Shown: positions 53,801 to 61,218, counted from the first letter of the stretch. The stretch is 64,000 nt of DNA from Scatolibacter rhodanostii (GCF_900197595.1 NZ_FZLO01000003.1:248001-312000); one strand, 5' to 3'. The notes: generated by a model from the letters alone, not told the origin. Numbers and translations are program-made.

Positions 53801-54533
53801 ATCTCCGGCATTGCAGGATAAATCTGTTTTAAATAAAAGTGATTATCTGACTGTTGCTGCACTGTATCATGAGTATTTGGTACAAGTGGAACCGTCACCT
53901 CGTAGAGCGGAATCTATTTTATATGCCATCGATGAAATTCGAAGTCTCCCTGAAAATAGTACTAAATATGAATATCAGGGTGCTGGAGGCAAATATCAAA
54001 AAGAGTATACTGCTGCTAATGACGCTAATTTCATTGTTAATGTTTCACAGGGAGATTGTGTGGCAGAATGGAATGTAATGAATATTTTATATCCTATCAT
54101 ATCTTTTTTAGCACCTCCTCCATATTCATATATGCTTTCTATTGTCGGTGATTTATTGGCACAGGAACATCCCGGTGCCACTGATGTGTCGGGTACTGAA
54201 ATCCTTATGACATATGGCAATAGCTTATTAGGCGATCTTACTCCCAAAAGTGAAAAATATCTAAAAATAAAGAAAATTAGCGCTGCCGTGGACATTCTCT
54301 TTTCAATTAAAACTCTGTTTGAAGGTCCTACTTGTACGGAAAATGATTACACGGTAAATTTGACTATTTTATCGGAAGATTTGGACGAAAACTACTCTGT
54401 TCGATATCATTTTGCGGCTGGAGTTGAATCTTTAAGCAGAGGGAATGTTTATGATGGATTTCCCGGACACAGTAATCTAAAGCGTTTTGCCTATAATGAC
54501 GAAGTAAACAAAAGAGAGTATGATATAAGTTAA
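50871..54533 (+). CDS. Giant repeat protein with C39-like cysteine peptidase domain and unknown C-terminal domain
   Basis: The protein has 1220 residues from the ATG at 50871 (AGGAGG seven bases upstream). No signal peptide is seen. Four repeats of about 150 residues come first (about 13-650), each with W-rich marks such as LPWVSNADPEWM, DGTKLTSG and GK(N/D)I.GVEIR; they resemble clostridial hydrophobic (ChW-like) modules. A peptidase C39-like domain follows (about 660-845) with Cys684 in TGCES, His near 808 in PEHCLLLVGYDD, and FNDP. Then come a Big_2 Ig-like domain (about 863-942) and a unique C-terminal domain (about 948-1220) with a CKKC motif. It is followed after 20 bp by the double zinc-ribbon membrane gene. 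The function is unknown: export without a Sec signal, or an effector with partner, are open options. Confidence 0.88.
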   Translation: MSKSVTDVYKNAQLSYLNGGSWKSFNNITRNAMDGIKIQTKSSEYYLMYRTWNQGKTDYYPYVSSKEDDYAGASGKPIQQIQIQAYRKDGTKLSSGIVVMYRAYVDNSWLPWVSNADPEWMYSVSKEYALGGSLDTASSYAGKPGKNIQGIQILVFEAGSLGNFTGGENTTSALSYMLDDGSKWYGFDRAAVASHIDGIKIQTAANKDYYLTYQTWNEGKTAFYPVVTSRENDYAGSPGKPIQKITISAFKNDGTKLTSGVIVMYRVRVEDRWLPWVSNADPEWMQNMKSKYSLDGSLDTSSGYAGIDGKNIQGVEIRILEEDSSNAGGGSFTGGETGAGLSCMTDGSSAWKSFTGSITASHIDGVKMQTGSDKAYYLAYETWNEGQSYYYPTVTSKENDYAGSVGKPIQRLSIRAYANDGTKLTTGIVVLYRVRVENRWLPWVSNADPEWMDSVKSKYNLDGELDYSSAYAGIGGKNINGVEIRVFDGKTTASSIGGLAGNEVSAPLSYLNGSTWKEFTGMVLSKMDGIKIQTTGKPYYLQYRTWNSGKSGYYPFVTSTENDYAGSPGKPVQLLNIQVYKTDGTKLTSGVVVMYRTYTDGRWLPWVSNADPEWMQTVQTKYKLDGALDTQSYYAGIDGKDISGVEIRIFEENQMYTGEPTPTGKYKLISAPFISQIPSYPTGCESVSTVMALKYAGINISVDKFIDSYLYKTSLPFDPNVSFGGNPRSDSSYGCYAPVIKKALDKALTGTSHYAKTVSGLSMQNLCSQYIDKGIPVIIWATMGMRAHYISAAWTYGGKTIRWVAPEHCLLLVGYDDNHYIFNDPLRNSPRTYYTKTAVEEAYQGLSRQAIVVMGNSSTPNVPVTNVTLNKTSANLVMGEEITLSANVVPSNATNKVLTWYSSDSSIVDVNSVGKIVATKAGTATITVTIEGKSASCKISVSSLCGGSNYRNVNHHDMEINQSDGYYHCKKCGYKVKSPALQDKSVLNKSDYLTVAALYHEYLVQVEPSPRRAESILYAIDEIRSLPENSTKYEYQGAGGKYQKEYTAANDANFIVNVSQGDCVAEWNVMNILYPIISFLAPPPYSYMLSIVGDLLAQEHPGATDVSGTEILMTYGNSLLGDLTPKSEKYLKIKKISAAVDILFSIKTLFEGPTCTENDYTVNLTILSEDLDENYSVRYHFAAGVESLSRGNVYDGFPGHSNLKRFAYNDEVNKREYDIS

Positions 54534-54553
54534 ATTAATGTTGGGAGAAAATA

Positions 54554-55135
54554 ATGTCACACAATAAATGCCCTCATTGCTACGGAAAAATCAACTATAT
54601 TCATAAGTTATGGCATATGAATATAGAGCATGGATATCCTTGTCCACACTGCCAACAAAATATTGCACTAAAAAACTCTGGATACAAGGCAACCATACTT
54701 ATTATTTTTCTAATGGCTGTATCTTCCTTTTTAGTTTGGGAGTCTGGTTTTAAATTTTATCTGCCTATTCTATTCTTTTTATTTGAACTATTCAATTTCT
54801 ATTTTTTAAAGATAATTCCACATATTGAGGATAAAGGAATATCTCATAATCGATGTCCGCTTTGCCATTCGAAAATTTCTTGTTTTCGAAAATTCTTTCT
54901 TATGCATGATTGGTATGGGCATCAATGCCCTCACTGCAAGCAAAAAGTTAAGTTGAAGGCTTCGGATGACAAAATTTCCCTCTTTTTATTGCCAATGGTT
55001 GTTTCAATCTTTTTCATGTTTGAAGATACTAACTTAATTTGGTTGTTGCCTATCTCTATTTCAATAATCCAAATTGTCATGATTTACTTTACAAAAATCA
55101 TTCCCTATACTTATGATAGCGATGAGGAGCTTTAG
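54554..55135 (+). CDS. Double CxxC-X20-CxxC zinc-ribbon membrane protein, copy 2
   Basis: A 193-residue paralogue of the protein at 42393, with the same length and layout: two CPHC/CPLC-X20-CPHC ribbons, each followed by two membrane helices, and the identical end KIIPYTYDSDEEL. GGGAGAA site. It starts 20 bp after the stop of the giant C39 protein, so it belongs to that gene's transcript. The ribbon faces are Lys/His-rich. It could be a membrane chaperone, exporter partner or immunity protein for the C39 protein; none of these is shown. Confidence 0.85.
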   Translation: MSHNKCPHCYGKINYIHKLWHMNIEHGYPCPHCQQNIALKNSGYKATILIIFLMAVSSFLVWESGFKFYLPILFFLFELFNFYFLKIIPHIEDKGISHNRCPLCHSKISCFRKFFLMHDWYGHQCPHCKQKVKLKASDDKISLFLLPMVVSIFFMFEDTNLIWLLPISISIIQIVMIYFTKIIPYTYDSDEEL

Positions 55136-55160
55136 CACAAAATAAATAATTTAATCAAAG

Positions 55161-55197
55161 AGACTGTGCCTACTTTTTGTTAGCACAGTCTCCTTTC
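55161..55197 (+). terminator. Terminator of the C39/zinc-ribbon cassette
   Basis: Perfect 10-bp arms GAGACTGTGC (55161-55170) and GCACAGTCTC (55184-55193), followed by CTTT. A decayed version of this region follows copy 1 of the zinc-ribbon gene. Confidence 0.8.
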
Positions 55198-55363
55198 TAA
55201 TCTGAGATAAATCTGTAAACTAACTTAAATCAAAACTGCCTTCATGATAGCATAACTTAGATAAAGCATAATGAAAATAAGTGAGGTACAAATTGGGATA
55301 ATTAAGTTCATGAAGTAATAATGCAAATTTAATCTTAGAACACATTTAAATAATATTAACACT

Positions 55364-55392
55364 AAGACCTGAGGTTTCACTCAGGTCTTTTC
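55364..55392 (+). repeat. Terminator-like hairpin repeated on both sides of the C39 cassette
   Basis: AAGACCTGAG, a loop and CTCAGGTCTT plus T-rich tail repeat the sequence at 50655-50684 with about one difference. The two copies flank the C39/zinc-ribbon block as direct repeats, and the second lies 35 bp before repA. Confidence 0.7.
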
Positions 55393-55427
55393 TTTTGCCC
55401 ATTTTCAAAATAAAGGAGAAATAAAAA

Positions 55428-56384
55428 ATGAAAAACTTGAACCTAGACTACTTTTACGGCAACAGCGCCGAGCAATACAGTTTCTTTTCAATACCAAAAG
55501 TGTTATTTACCAACCCTGCCTATCGTTTGGTATCAGACACTGCCAAAATCTTATACAGTATCCTCTTAAGCCGTAATGCACTCTCACAGAAAAGCAACTG
55601 GATTGATAAACAGAATCGCTCGTACATTATCTTTACAATTGAAGAGATAAAAGAAACACTCTGCTGCGGTAACAGTAAGGCTGTAAAGTCGCTAAACGAG
55701 CTTGTAGCAATTGGACTGATTGAGAAATATAAACGTGGTCAAGGTCTGCCCACAATTATCTACGTGAAGAATTTTGCCACAGCAGCTGTACAAGATTCTC
55801 CATCACCTGATCAGGAAGAATGTAATTTAATCCCTGATACTTCGCCAAATAAGCCAATTAAGAAACCTCGGCTTTTTGTTTCTGACTCTGAATTCAGGAA
55901 ATCAGAATCTAAGAATTCTGAAAAACAAAAGTCTAGAATTCCTAATATGGGAATTCTAGACTTCTCAAAAGCAGAATGTATATATAAAGACTTTAAATAT
56001 ACATACAGAGATACACATACTTCTTCAGACAAAACTGAAATTGACAAATCTTTTAAGGAGTTCTGGGAAGTAACTCCCAAGAAAAGAAACAAGACCGAAT
56101 GCAGAGAGTGGTGGACGTTGAATGTGACGAATTGTAAGTTTGCTGAAGAAATCATTGAGGGTATGAAAAAACACGCTAAATGCGATGAGTGGCAAAAAGA
56201 AAAGGGGAGATATAGAGCCAATCCCTTGAAATGGTTGCAGGATGAACGTTGGACAGAGGAAGTCACGATAACAGAGCGAAGCTACAATTTGGAAGAATTG
56301 GAGCATGGCTCTTTTTTTGACCCTGTTGACAATGATTATGACATAAATTTGCCAGTAGATATGTTTGCACCCGTTTTAGCTTAA
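55428..56384 (+). CDS. RepA_N-type replication initiator
   Basis: This 318-residue DNA-binding initiator is typical of Tn1549-like elements and RepA_N plasmids. The N-terminal winged-helix domain (about 8-115) has FFSIPKVLFTNPAYRLVSDTAKILYSILLSR and SNWIDKQNRSYIIFTIEEI. A Ser/Glu/Lys-rich linker (about 140-185) is encoded by DNA full of short repeats and a palindrome. The C-terminal domain has KEFWEVTPKKRNKTECREWW (about 203-225). AAAGGAG precedes the ATG. It would let the excised element replicate. It appears intact although other element genes are broken. Confidence 0.88.
   Translation: MKNLNLDYFYGNSAEQYSFFSIPKVLFTNPAYRLVSDTAKILYSILLSRNALSQKSNWIDKQNRSYIIFTIEEIKETLCCGNSKAVKSLNELVAIGLIEKYKRGQGLPTIIYVKNFATAAVQDSPSPDQEECNLIPDTSPNKPIKKPRLFVSDSEFRKSESKNSEKQKSRIPNMGILDFSKAECIYKDFKYTYRDTHTSSDKTEIDKSFKEFWEVTPKKRNKTECREWWTLNVTNCKFAEEIIEGMKKHAKCDEWQKEKGRYRANPLKWLQDERWTEEVTITERSYNLEELEHGSFFDPVDNDYDINLPVDMFAPVLA
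55929..55963. other. Palindrome inside repA, candidate replication origin
   Basis: Perfect 14-bp arms (55929-55942 and 55950-55963) around a seven-base loop lie in the linker-coding part of repA, next to repeated GAATTC/GAATCT-like words (about 55885-55925). In RepA_N plasmids the origin lies within the central part of the rep gene, which fits this place. The role is inferred. Confidence 0.5.
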
Positions 56385-56514
56385 TTTTGTCTGGGGAGCA
56401 GTGCGCCTTTTTCACCTTGATACTGTAGCATATTATGTCGAGATATGTTAATTATAGTATGTTTATTAGATATACTTACTTTACGTGTAAATTTTTCACA
56501 AGAGGAGAACTGCT

Positions 56515-57000
56515 ATGGTAGTTATAAAAAGCTATGACAGAATTGAGTGTGCTGACGGTTTTATTCGAGTGAAAACGAATGAAAAATGCTGTTGCTCGGT
56601 CTGTGGTGGATTTTTATACGTCAGAGATAGCAAGCCTAGAAAAGTTATTAATCAAGCAGGAATAACGGAAATTTATTGCCTGAGAAGATTAAGATGCCAG
56701 AGATGTAGGAAATTGCATACTGAAATACCCGATTGTATTGTGCCGTATAAACATTATACTGCAGAGGTTATCGAAGCAGAAATATCGCAAAAACGAGAGG
56801 ACTGTCCAGCCGATAATAACACTTCATGGAGGTGGAAAAGTTTCTTTGCAAGTATATTAATTTTGGCGCATAAACACAACTTTTTCTCTTCTCAATCTCA
56901 CTGGATTTCAAAAGCTTACCAAATCGTTGAAAAATTTAAGTTATTAACACACCCAGTTTGTGTTCCGTTCGAAAGTATCCGGTGTTATAATTCTGAATAG
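56515..57000 (+). CDS. DUF6431-like zinc-ribbon protein, possible transposase relative
   Basis: The protein has 161 residues. Paired Cys motifs CCCSVCGG (about 23-30) and LRCQRCRKLHTEIPDCIVPYKHYTAEVIE (about 62-90) form a zinc-ribbon and helix unit like that at the start of ISL3-type transposases and DUF6431 proteins. The C-terminal part (about 100-161) is helical. No DDE catalytic domain follows. GAGGAG precedes the ATG. It ends just before the integrase gene, a frequent arrangement in small integrative elements, and may act as a DNA-binding accessory protein. Confidence 0.65.
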   Translation: MVVIKSYDRIECADGFIRVKTNEKCCCSVCGGFLYVRDSKPRKVINQAGITEIYCLRRLRCQRCRKLHTEIPDCIVPYKHYTAEVIEAEISQKREDCPADNNTSWRWKSFFASILILAHKHNFFSSQSHWISKAYQIVEKFKLLTHPVCVPFESIRCYNSE

Positions 57001-57023
57001 TGATAATAAAGGAGAATTCAGAC

Positions 57024-57932
57024 ATGAGCCAACTATGCAAAAACAATGATGAATATACAATTAGAGAGTGGACGGATGTTTGGTTTAGCGAATATGCTCC
57101 CTACCATATACGTGAAAGCACCTTGATAACTTATCAGTACATAAGAAAACGTGTCCTCAAAATGAACTTGAAAATTGAAGATATTTTACTGCAAGATTTA
57201 AAAGGATTAGAATTTCAAAGACTCTTAAATGACCTTGTTTGTGTTGGTCATTACTCTAAATCATCGGTAAAACAGGTGAAAAATCTGTATTCCAAAATAT
57301 ATAAGTATGCTGTTTTGAATGAAGTTTGTATCTCCAATCCTATTCAAATGACTGAGGTTCTCCCCTATGCTCCCGAAAAAAAAGTTAGTGCATTATCAAA
57401 AGAAAACCAAGCCACTGTAGAAAATATCTATAGTCAGCTTGAGTTTTGGCGAAGCAGCATTATCTTTTTTCTCTTAAAAACTGGAATTCGTAGAGAAGAA
57501 CTAGTTGAATTAACTTGGAATGATTGGGACAAAAAGCAAAAAATTATTTATGTGCGAAAAAGTAAAACTGATAAGGGTATTCGAATCATTCCTCTCTCAG
57601 CTAAAGCAAATCTAATACTACATCATAATTATTTTCTAAACAAAAACAAGTCACCATATATATTTTGCAATCCTAAAGGTAAAAAACTGTCAAATGGCCA
57701 AATACGGTACACTTTTAAAAAAGCAAAAGAGCTGTCACAATTATCCTGTGCCTTTACCCCTCATATCATGCGACATACTTTTGCAACTAGATTTCTGGAG
57801 AGTGGAGCTGATATAAAGGCTTTATCTGATATTCTTGGTCATACAAGCCCGGCTTTTACAATGTCTAGGTATGTAACTCCGGATATCTCTTATTTACAAA
57901 ATCAGATTGCTTATGCTTTTAGAAATGAATAA
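57024..57932 (+). CDS. Tyrosine recombinase (integrase)
   Basis: The protein has 302 residues from the ATG at 57024 (AAAGGAG upstream). The N-terminal SAM-like DNA-binding part covers about 10-110. The catalytic residues are complete: Arg156 (TGIRREEL), His247 and Arg250 (HIMRHTFATR), His273 (LGHTS) and Tyr283 (MSRYV). It should catalyse site-specific integration and excision of the element whose other genes lie to its left. A hairpin follows the stop. I did not find attachment-site repeats by eye, nor a tRNA target. Confidence 0.93.
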   Translation: MSQLCKNNDEYTIREWTDVWFSEYAPYHIRESTLITYQYIRKRVLKMNLKIEDILLQDLKGLEFQRLLNDLVCVGHYSKSSVKQVKNLYSKIYKYAVLNEVCISNPIQMTEVLPYAPEKKVSALSKENQATVENIYSQLEFWRSSIIFFLLKTGIRREELVELTWNDWDKKQKIIYVRKSKTDKGIRIIPLSAKANLILHHNYFLNKNKSPYIFCNPKGKKLSNGQIRYTFKKAKELSQLSCAFTPHIMRHTFATRFLESGADIKALSDILGHTSPAFTMSRYVTPDISYLQNQIAYAFRNE

Positions 57933-57936
57933 AAAC

Positions 57937-57982
57937 AAAACTGTTCTCCAGTCCTTAATATAGCTTGGAAAACAGTTTTATC
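57937..57982 (+). terminator. Terminator of the integrase gene
   Basis: Fourteen-base arms (57937-57950 and 57966-57979, one mismatch), starting AAAACTGTT and ending AACAGTTTT. Confidence 0.75.
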
Positions 57983-58526
57983 CTTGAAAAAAATCATTAA
58001 AAGTGTTATTGACTTTTTAACAAGTGAATAATGGAATAAAACAGAAAAATAAAAAGCTCCCACAACCAAAGCTAGCGACCAACTAACTTTGGCATGTGCC
58101 CTTACAACAGATGAATCAGACATCTATTATAAAGACTTATGGAAGCGTTCTTGGTGTAGAATATACCACACCTTGACATACATTTCAAGGACTTTTAGAT
58201 GGAAATATCTGAAAGCCCTTTTCTCTTGTTTTGAATGCTTTTTCACACAGATTAAGTGTTTAAATAAATCCGATGTTTCCATGGTAAATAGAAAACATTG
58301 TGTATGACAAGTATTATTGCATTTTAATCTTTAGCGGGATGAAATTAATGAAAGCTTGTCCTACTGGTGTACCCTGACAACTAAATGAAACTGCAAATGC
58401 AATATACATATGGACAAACATTGAGGCAAATTACATGCTGTTTTGAGGTCTGCATCACACGCAACCCTTAACGAGGTGTGCCATAATCAACCTGCCAAAA
58501 AAGCGCATTGAAAATCAGGTAGACGC
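57983..58526. other. Decayed region right of the integrase
   Basis: No intact gene. About 58110-58160 (+) reads in broken frames like a transposase end (IKTYG... / WKRSW), too degenerate to name. On the minus strand 58308-58405 encodes an isolated tail AVSFSCQGTPVGQAFINFIPLKIK, which resembles the end of the AraC effector domain encoded at 58803 and may be another gene remnant. The right edge of the element could lie here. Confidence 0.35.
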
Positions 58527-58584
58527 AATTCTAAGTATATAATGGGACCAAGATAAGTCTTGGTCCCATTATATACTTAGAATT
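58527..58584. repeat. Perfect 27-bp inverted repeat with 4-base loop
   Basis: Arms 58527-58553 and 58558-58584 are exact complements around TAAG. The outer part holds ATTCTAAGTATA, a 12-mer also found once in each of the promoter repeats at 59797 and 60386. There is no T run, so a terminator is less likely than an element end, cruciform or operator. From 58585 to 58802 no other feature is visible. Confidence 0.85.
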
Positions 58585-58802
58585 TGCGGTAAGACAATAT
58601 ATCATATTATCTTACCAAAGCTTTAAATAATGTGGCAAATCACGTCAATTAACATATAATCACATTTTTTGTTTTTCAACATGAGTGATTTTGCACCCAT
58701 GAGGTATCGTGTGAATATATGACAGAAATCAGTGGTTAGCACGAAACATCAGCCATGCCTATTCATAACAATTTTATTGCATGTTTTCCATTATGATACA
58801 GT

Positions 58803-59777
58803 CTAAAATTTTATAGGCATAAATAGCTTGAATGAGTGAAAACCGCCCACATAGGGTTTTGTTATATGCTCCTCAAGCCACTGATGTTCCCCATAATCAT
58901 ACTTATCATTCTTGTCTATCCAGTAATGAAGCGCTTTCCATGCATCATCTAAATCTGAACTCTCTCCATATGTTGCTTCAGCAACGGCATATAATCCTCC
59001 GAAAAACTCTTTCACTTCCACTCCGAATTCATCTAAAAATAAGGGGGAGCTTTCTGAATAATTACCTAACACAGCCCATGCCTCATATCCATACTCTGTA
59101 TCGAGAAAAGGAAATGGACATGTAAATCCAAAGTATCGTGTATTAGGTGGCAAATGCAAGTTATTATCAACCATAAATTGTCCTAGATTTGTTGTGGTTG
59201 GCAACTTATTTGTTTGTCCATATTTCTTTTGATATTCATAGGACATCTGCCATTTGATTAAGCCGCCCCACGCCTTTGAAACAACTTTATTCCATTGTGA
59301 AAGCTGATTTTTCATTGATAGTTTATCGTTGTATGAATGAAATGAAGCTACTTTCATGGCGGGGAGCGTTTCAATCGCAATAGGCGTAATCTTCACAGGA
59401 ATGCTGCTTGATGATGAAACTATAAATGGCTTATATAAATCATCTAACATTCCTTTTTCTCGATATTTTTGAGGGGATATACCAAACATGCTTGTAAATG
59501 CTCTAGTAAACGTTTGCTGAGAACCATAGCCATAGTCCATGGCTATTTCAATTATTGTTTTGTCATCGGCAAACAAATCACTTGCAGCACTAGAAAGTGC
59601 TCTTTTACGGATATAGCTACTAACCGATTCACCGATTATATCCCTAAAAATTCTGTGAAAATGAGGGTATGAGTAATACGTTTTGTTGAGAATGTCTTCT
59701 GTTGTTATATTCTCTTTTAAATTTTTCTCAATATACGCAATACAATCATTGATGATTTTAATGTAGTTTGTTTTCAT
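58803..59777 (-). CDS. AraC regulator with GyrI-like effector-binding domain
   Basis: The protein has 324 residues from the ATG at 59777 (AGAGGTG upstream; the GTG at 59783 overlaps that site). Two AraC helix-turn-helix motifs come first (about 6-105, with YSYPHFHRIFRDIIGESVSSYIRKRAL and DYGYGSQQTFTRAFTSMFGISPQKYR). A GyrI-like ligand-binding domain follows (about 125-324, ending FKLFMPIKF). This order is that of the SoxS/Rob-like and YdeE-type regulators that sense drugs or small molecules. It lies downstream of a 56-bp sequence shared with the next gene's upstream region. Confidence 0.9.
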   Translation of the reverse strand: MKTNYIKIINDCIAYIEKNLKENITTEDILNKTYYSYPHFHRIFRDIIGESVSSYIRKRALSSAASDLFADDKTIIEIAMDYGYGSQQTFTRAFTSMFGISPQKYREKGMLDDLYKPFIVSSSSSIPVKITPIAIETLPAMKVASFHSYNDKLSMKNQLSQWNKVVSKAWGGLIKWQMSYEYQKKYGQTNKLPTTTNLGQFMVDNNLHLPPNTRYFGFTCPFPFLDTEYGYEAWAVLGNYSESSPLFLDEFGVEVKEFFGGLYAVAEATYGESSDLDDAWKALHYWIDKNDKYDYGEHQWLEEHITKPYVGGFHSFKLFMPIKF

Positions 59778-59796
59778 ATACACCTCTTTTAATATT

Positions 59797-59852
59797 ACTA
59801 TGATTCTAAGTATACATCTAAATCAATGATTTGTCTTTGCCGTACATATCAA
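59797..59852 (-). repeat. Promoter-region repeat, copy 1
   Basis: This 56-bp sequence upstream of the AraC gene matches 60386-60441 upstream of the GNAT gene at 50 of 56 positions. On the minus strand it contains TATACT, a likely -10 box. It places both genes under a similar control region. Confidence 0.75.
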
Positions 59853-59874
59853 CGTGTTGTTATAGTCAAGATCC

Positions 59875-60360
59875 TTAATTAATGTCTTTTATATATAACC
59901 GTGATTCTTTATCCAACCTAAACCCGTTTGCCTCTAACGTTTTTATCGAGACTATATTTATGTTACCATCTTCAATTGTTGGGTCGGCAATAATTCTAAT
60001 TGCTTTTGCGTTTTCTTCTAGCAACTTTTGGCTGATTAAGTGTACCAATTGCTTTCCAATCCCCTTTCCAAGCAAATTTTCATCTCCTAGTAAATAGTCT
60101 ATACCATATGTTTCTGTAGGTTGGGGTATTTCTCTGTGTTCAATTGGTAAATCATTATAATTATAATATTGACAAAATCCTATTGGCTTGTCTCCATCTT
60201 GAGCAATAAAATGACGTAAATATTTATAAGTTATATTTCTCTCATATATCTCATGCAGCCAATCGCTTGCATCGCCAAACCATTTAGAAATATATTCTTG
60301 ATTTAACCACTTTTCTACTATTTCAATATCCTCATTTTCTAACATTCGTAGCATAAGCAT
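59875..60360 (-). CDS. GNAT-family acetyltransferase
   Basis: A 161-residue protein from the ATG at 60360 with AAAGGAG upstream; an open frame continues 41 codons earlier but has no site. The GNAT fold shows WFGDASDWLHEIY, IGFCQYYNYND and the acetyl-CoA loop LLGKGIGKQLVHLI. The layout is that of AAC(6')-type aminoglycoside acetyltransferases and their housekeeping relatives (IDYLLGDENLLGKGIG, ADPTIEDGNINIVSIKTLEANGF). A role in drug modification is possible but unproven. The upstream promoter repeat is shared with the AraC gene. Confidence 0.88.
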   Translation of the reverse strand: MLMLRMLENEDIEIVEKWLNQEYISKWFGDASDWLHEIYERNITYKYLRHFIAQDGDKPIGFCQYYNYNDLPIEHREIPQPTETYGIDYLLGDENLLGKGIGKQLVHLISQKLLEENAKAIRIIADPTIEDGNINIVSIKTLEANGFRLDKESRLYIKDIN

Positions 60361-60385
60361 GTGAAATACCACTCCTTTTAGTATC

Positions 60386-60441
60386 ACTATGATTCTAAGT
60401 ATACATACAAATCCATGATTCATCTTTGCCGTATATATCAA
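60386..60441 (-). repeat. Promoter-region repeat, copy 2
   Basis: Second copy of the 56-bp sequence at 59797-59852, placed 26 bp before the GNAT start and holding the same TATACT box. Confidence 0.75.
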
Positions 60442-60509
60442 AAAATCATCAAAACAATCATCTCCACAAAATGCTTGAACCACAAATTATAAAAGATGAA
60501 TTTGAATTT

Positions 60510-61046
60510 TTATGTCATCGCATAAAATTCTGTTCTAGTAATAGAATAAACGCTTGTCTTTGTATTCTTCTCATCTGAATATTCCTTGCGTAATAACATA
60601 CCAATTTTTTCAGCCACTCTTTTTGAGGGTATATTGGTACATTTTTGATAACAAAATATTTCGTTAAAGCCCGTGTTTTTAAAAGCAAACCTTAAACAGG
60701 ATTTTGCTGCCTGCGAAGCATACCCTTTACACCGAAAATGTTTATCAATATGGTAGCCAATTTCAGGGAACAAATTTCCATCACCATAAATATTCTGCAT
60801 GGTGATTCCGCAATCTCCAATGAATTGATTTGTATCCTTTAAAATAATAGCCCATAAACCGAAGCCGTATCTTCTATAGTTATCAAGATTCCAGTCAATC
60901 CAACCTCTTGTTTTATCCATGTCAAAAACGCTTGGATAATATTGCATTGTCTCTTGATCTGATAATATTTGATGCCATGGCAGAAAATCATTCATAGTTA
61001 ATTCCCTTAGTGCAAGCTCTTCTGTTTCTATTATATAATTTCCCAC
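60510..61046 (-). CDS. RimJ/RimL-type GNAT acetyltransferase
   Basis: The protein has 178 residues, GTG start at 61046 after GGAGGACACAA. RimL-like marks are LALRELTMNDFLPWHQIL, GFGLWAIILKDTNQFIGDCGI, EIGYHIDKHFRCKGYASQAAKSCL and NIPSKRVAEKIGM. It acetylates an amino group on a protein or small molecule; the target is unknown. It belongs to the run of minus-strand accessory genes at the right end. Confidence 0.9.
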   Translation of the reverse strand: MGNYIIETEELALRELTMNDFLPWHQILSDQETMQYYPSVFDMDKTRGWIDWNLDNYRRYGFGLWAIILKDTNQFIGDCGITMQNIYGDGNLFPEIGYHIDKHFRCKGYASQAAKSCLRFAFKNTGFNEIFCYQKCTNIPSKRVAEKIGMLLRKEYSDEKNTKTSVYSITRTEFYAMT

Positions 61047-61140
61047 TTGTGTCCTCCATTAAATTTGAAATTATCTGTATGTTATGTAAATAGTGTGTAT
61101 TTCCCTTAATTATAGCATAGATAAAGTAAAGATTGTCAAG

Positions 61141-61218
61141 TCAAGTGCAACAAAAAAACTTGTAAAGCATTTCAAAGGGAGTGCGAAAACCTAGCCGTTT
61201 TCTAGGATGGTTATTTAT
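61141..61218 (-). pseudogene. 3' end fragment of an IS30-type transposase
   Basis: The minus strand reads INNHPRKRLGFRTPFEMLYK, the highly conserved end of IS30-family transposases (N.RPRK.LG..TP.E). Only about 25 codons remain. The fragment is joined directly to a truncated gene start at 61211-61234. Confidence 0.7.

Noticed and set aside
56515-57000. Calling this an intact ISL3-type transposase.
   Set aside because: Only the zinc-ribbon and helix part is present, with no DDE domain and no terminal inverted repeats visible.
57983-58526. A named transposase pseudogene at about 58.1 kb.
   Set aside because: The resemblance is restricted to a few residues spread over two frames; not enough to assign an IS family.
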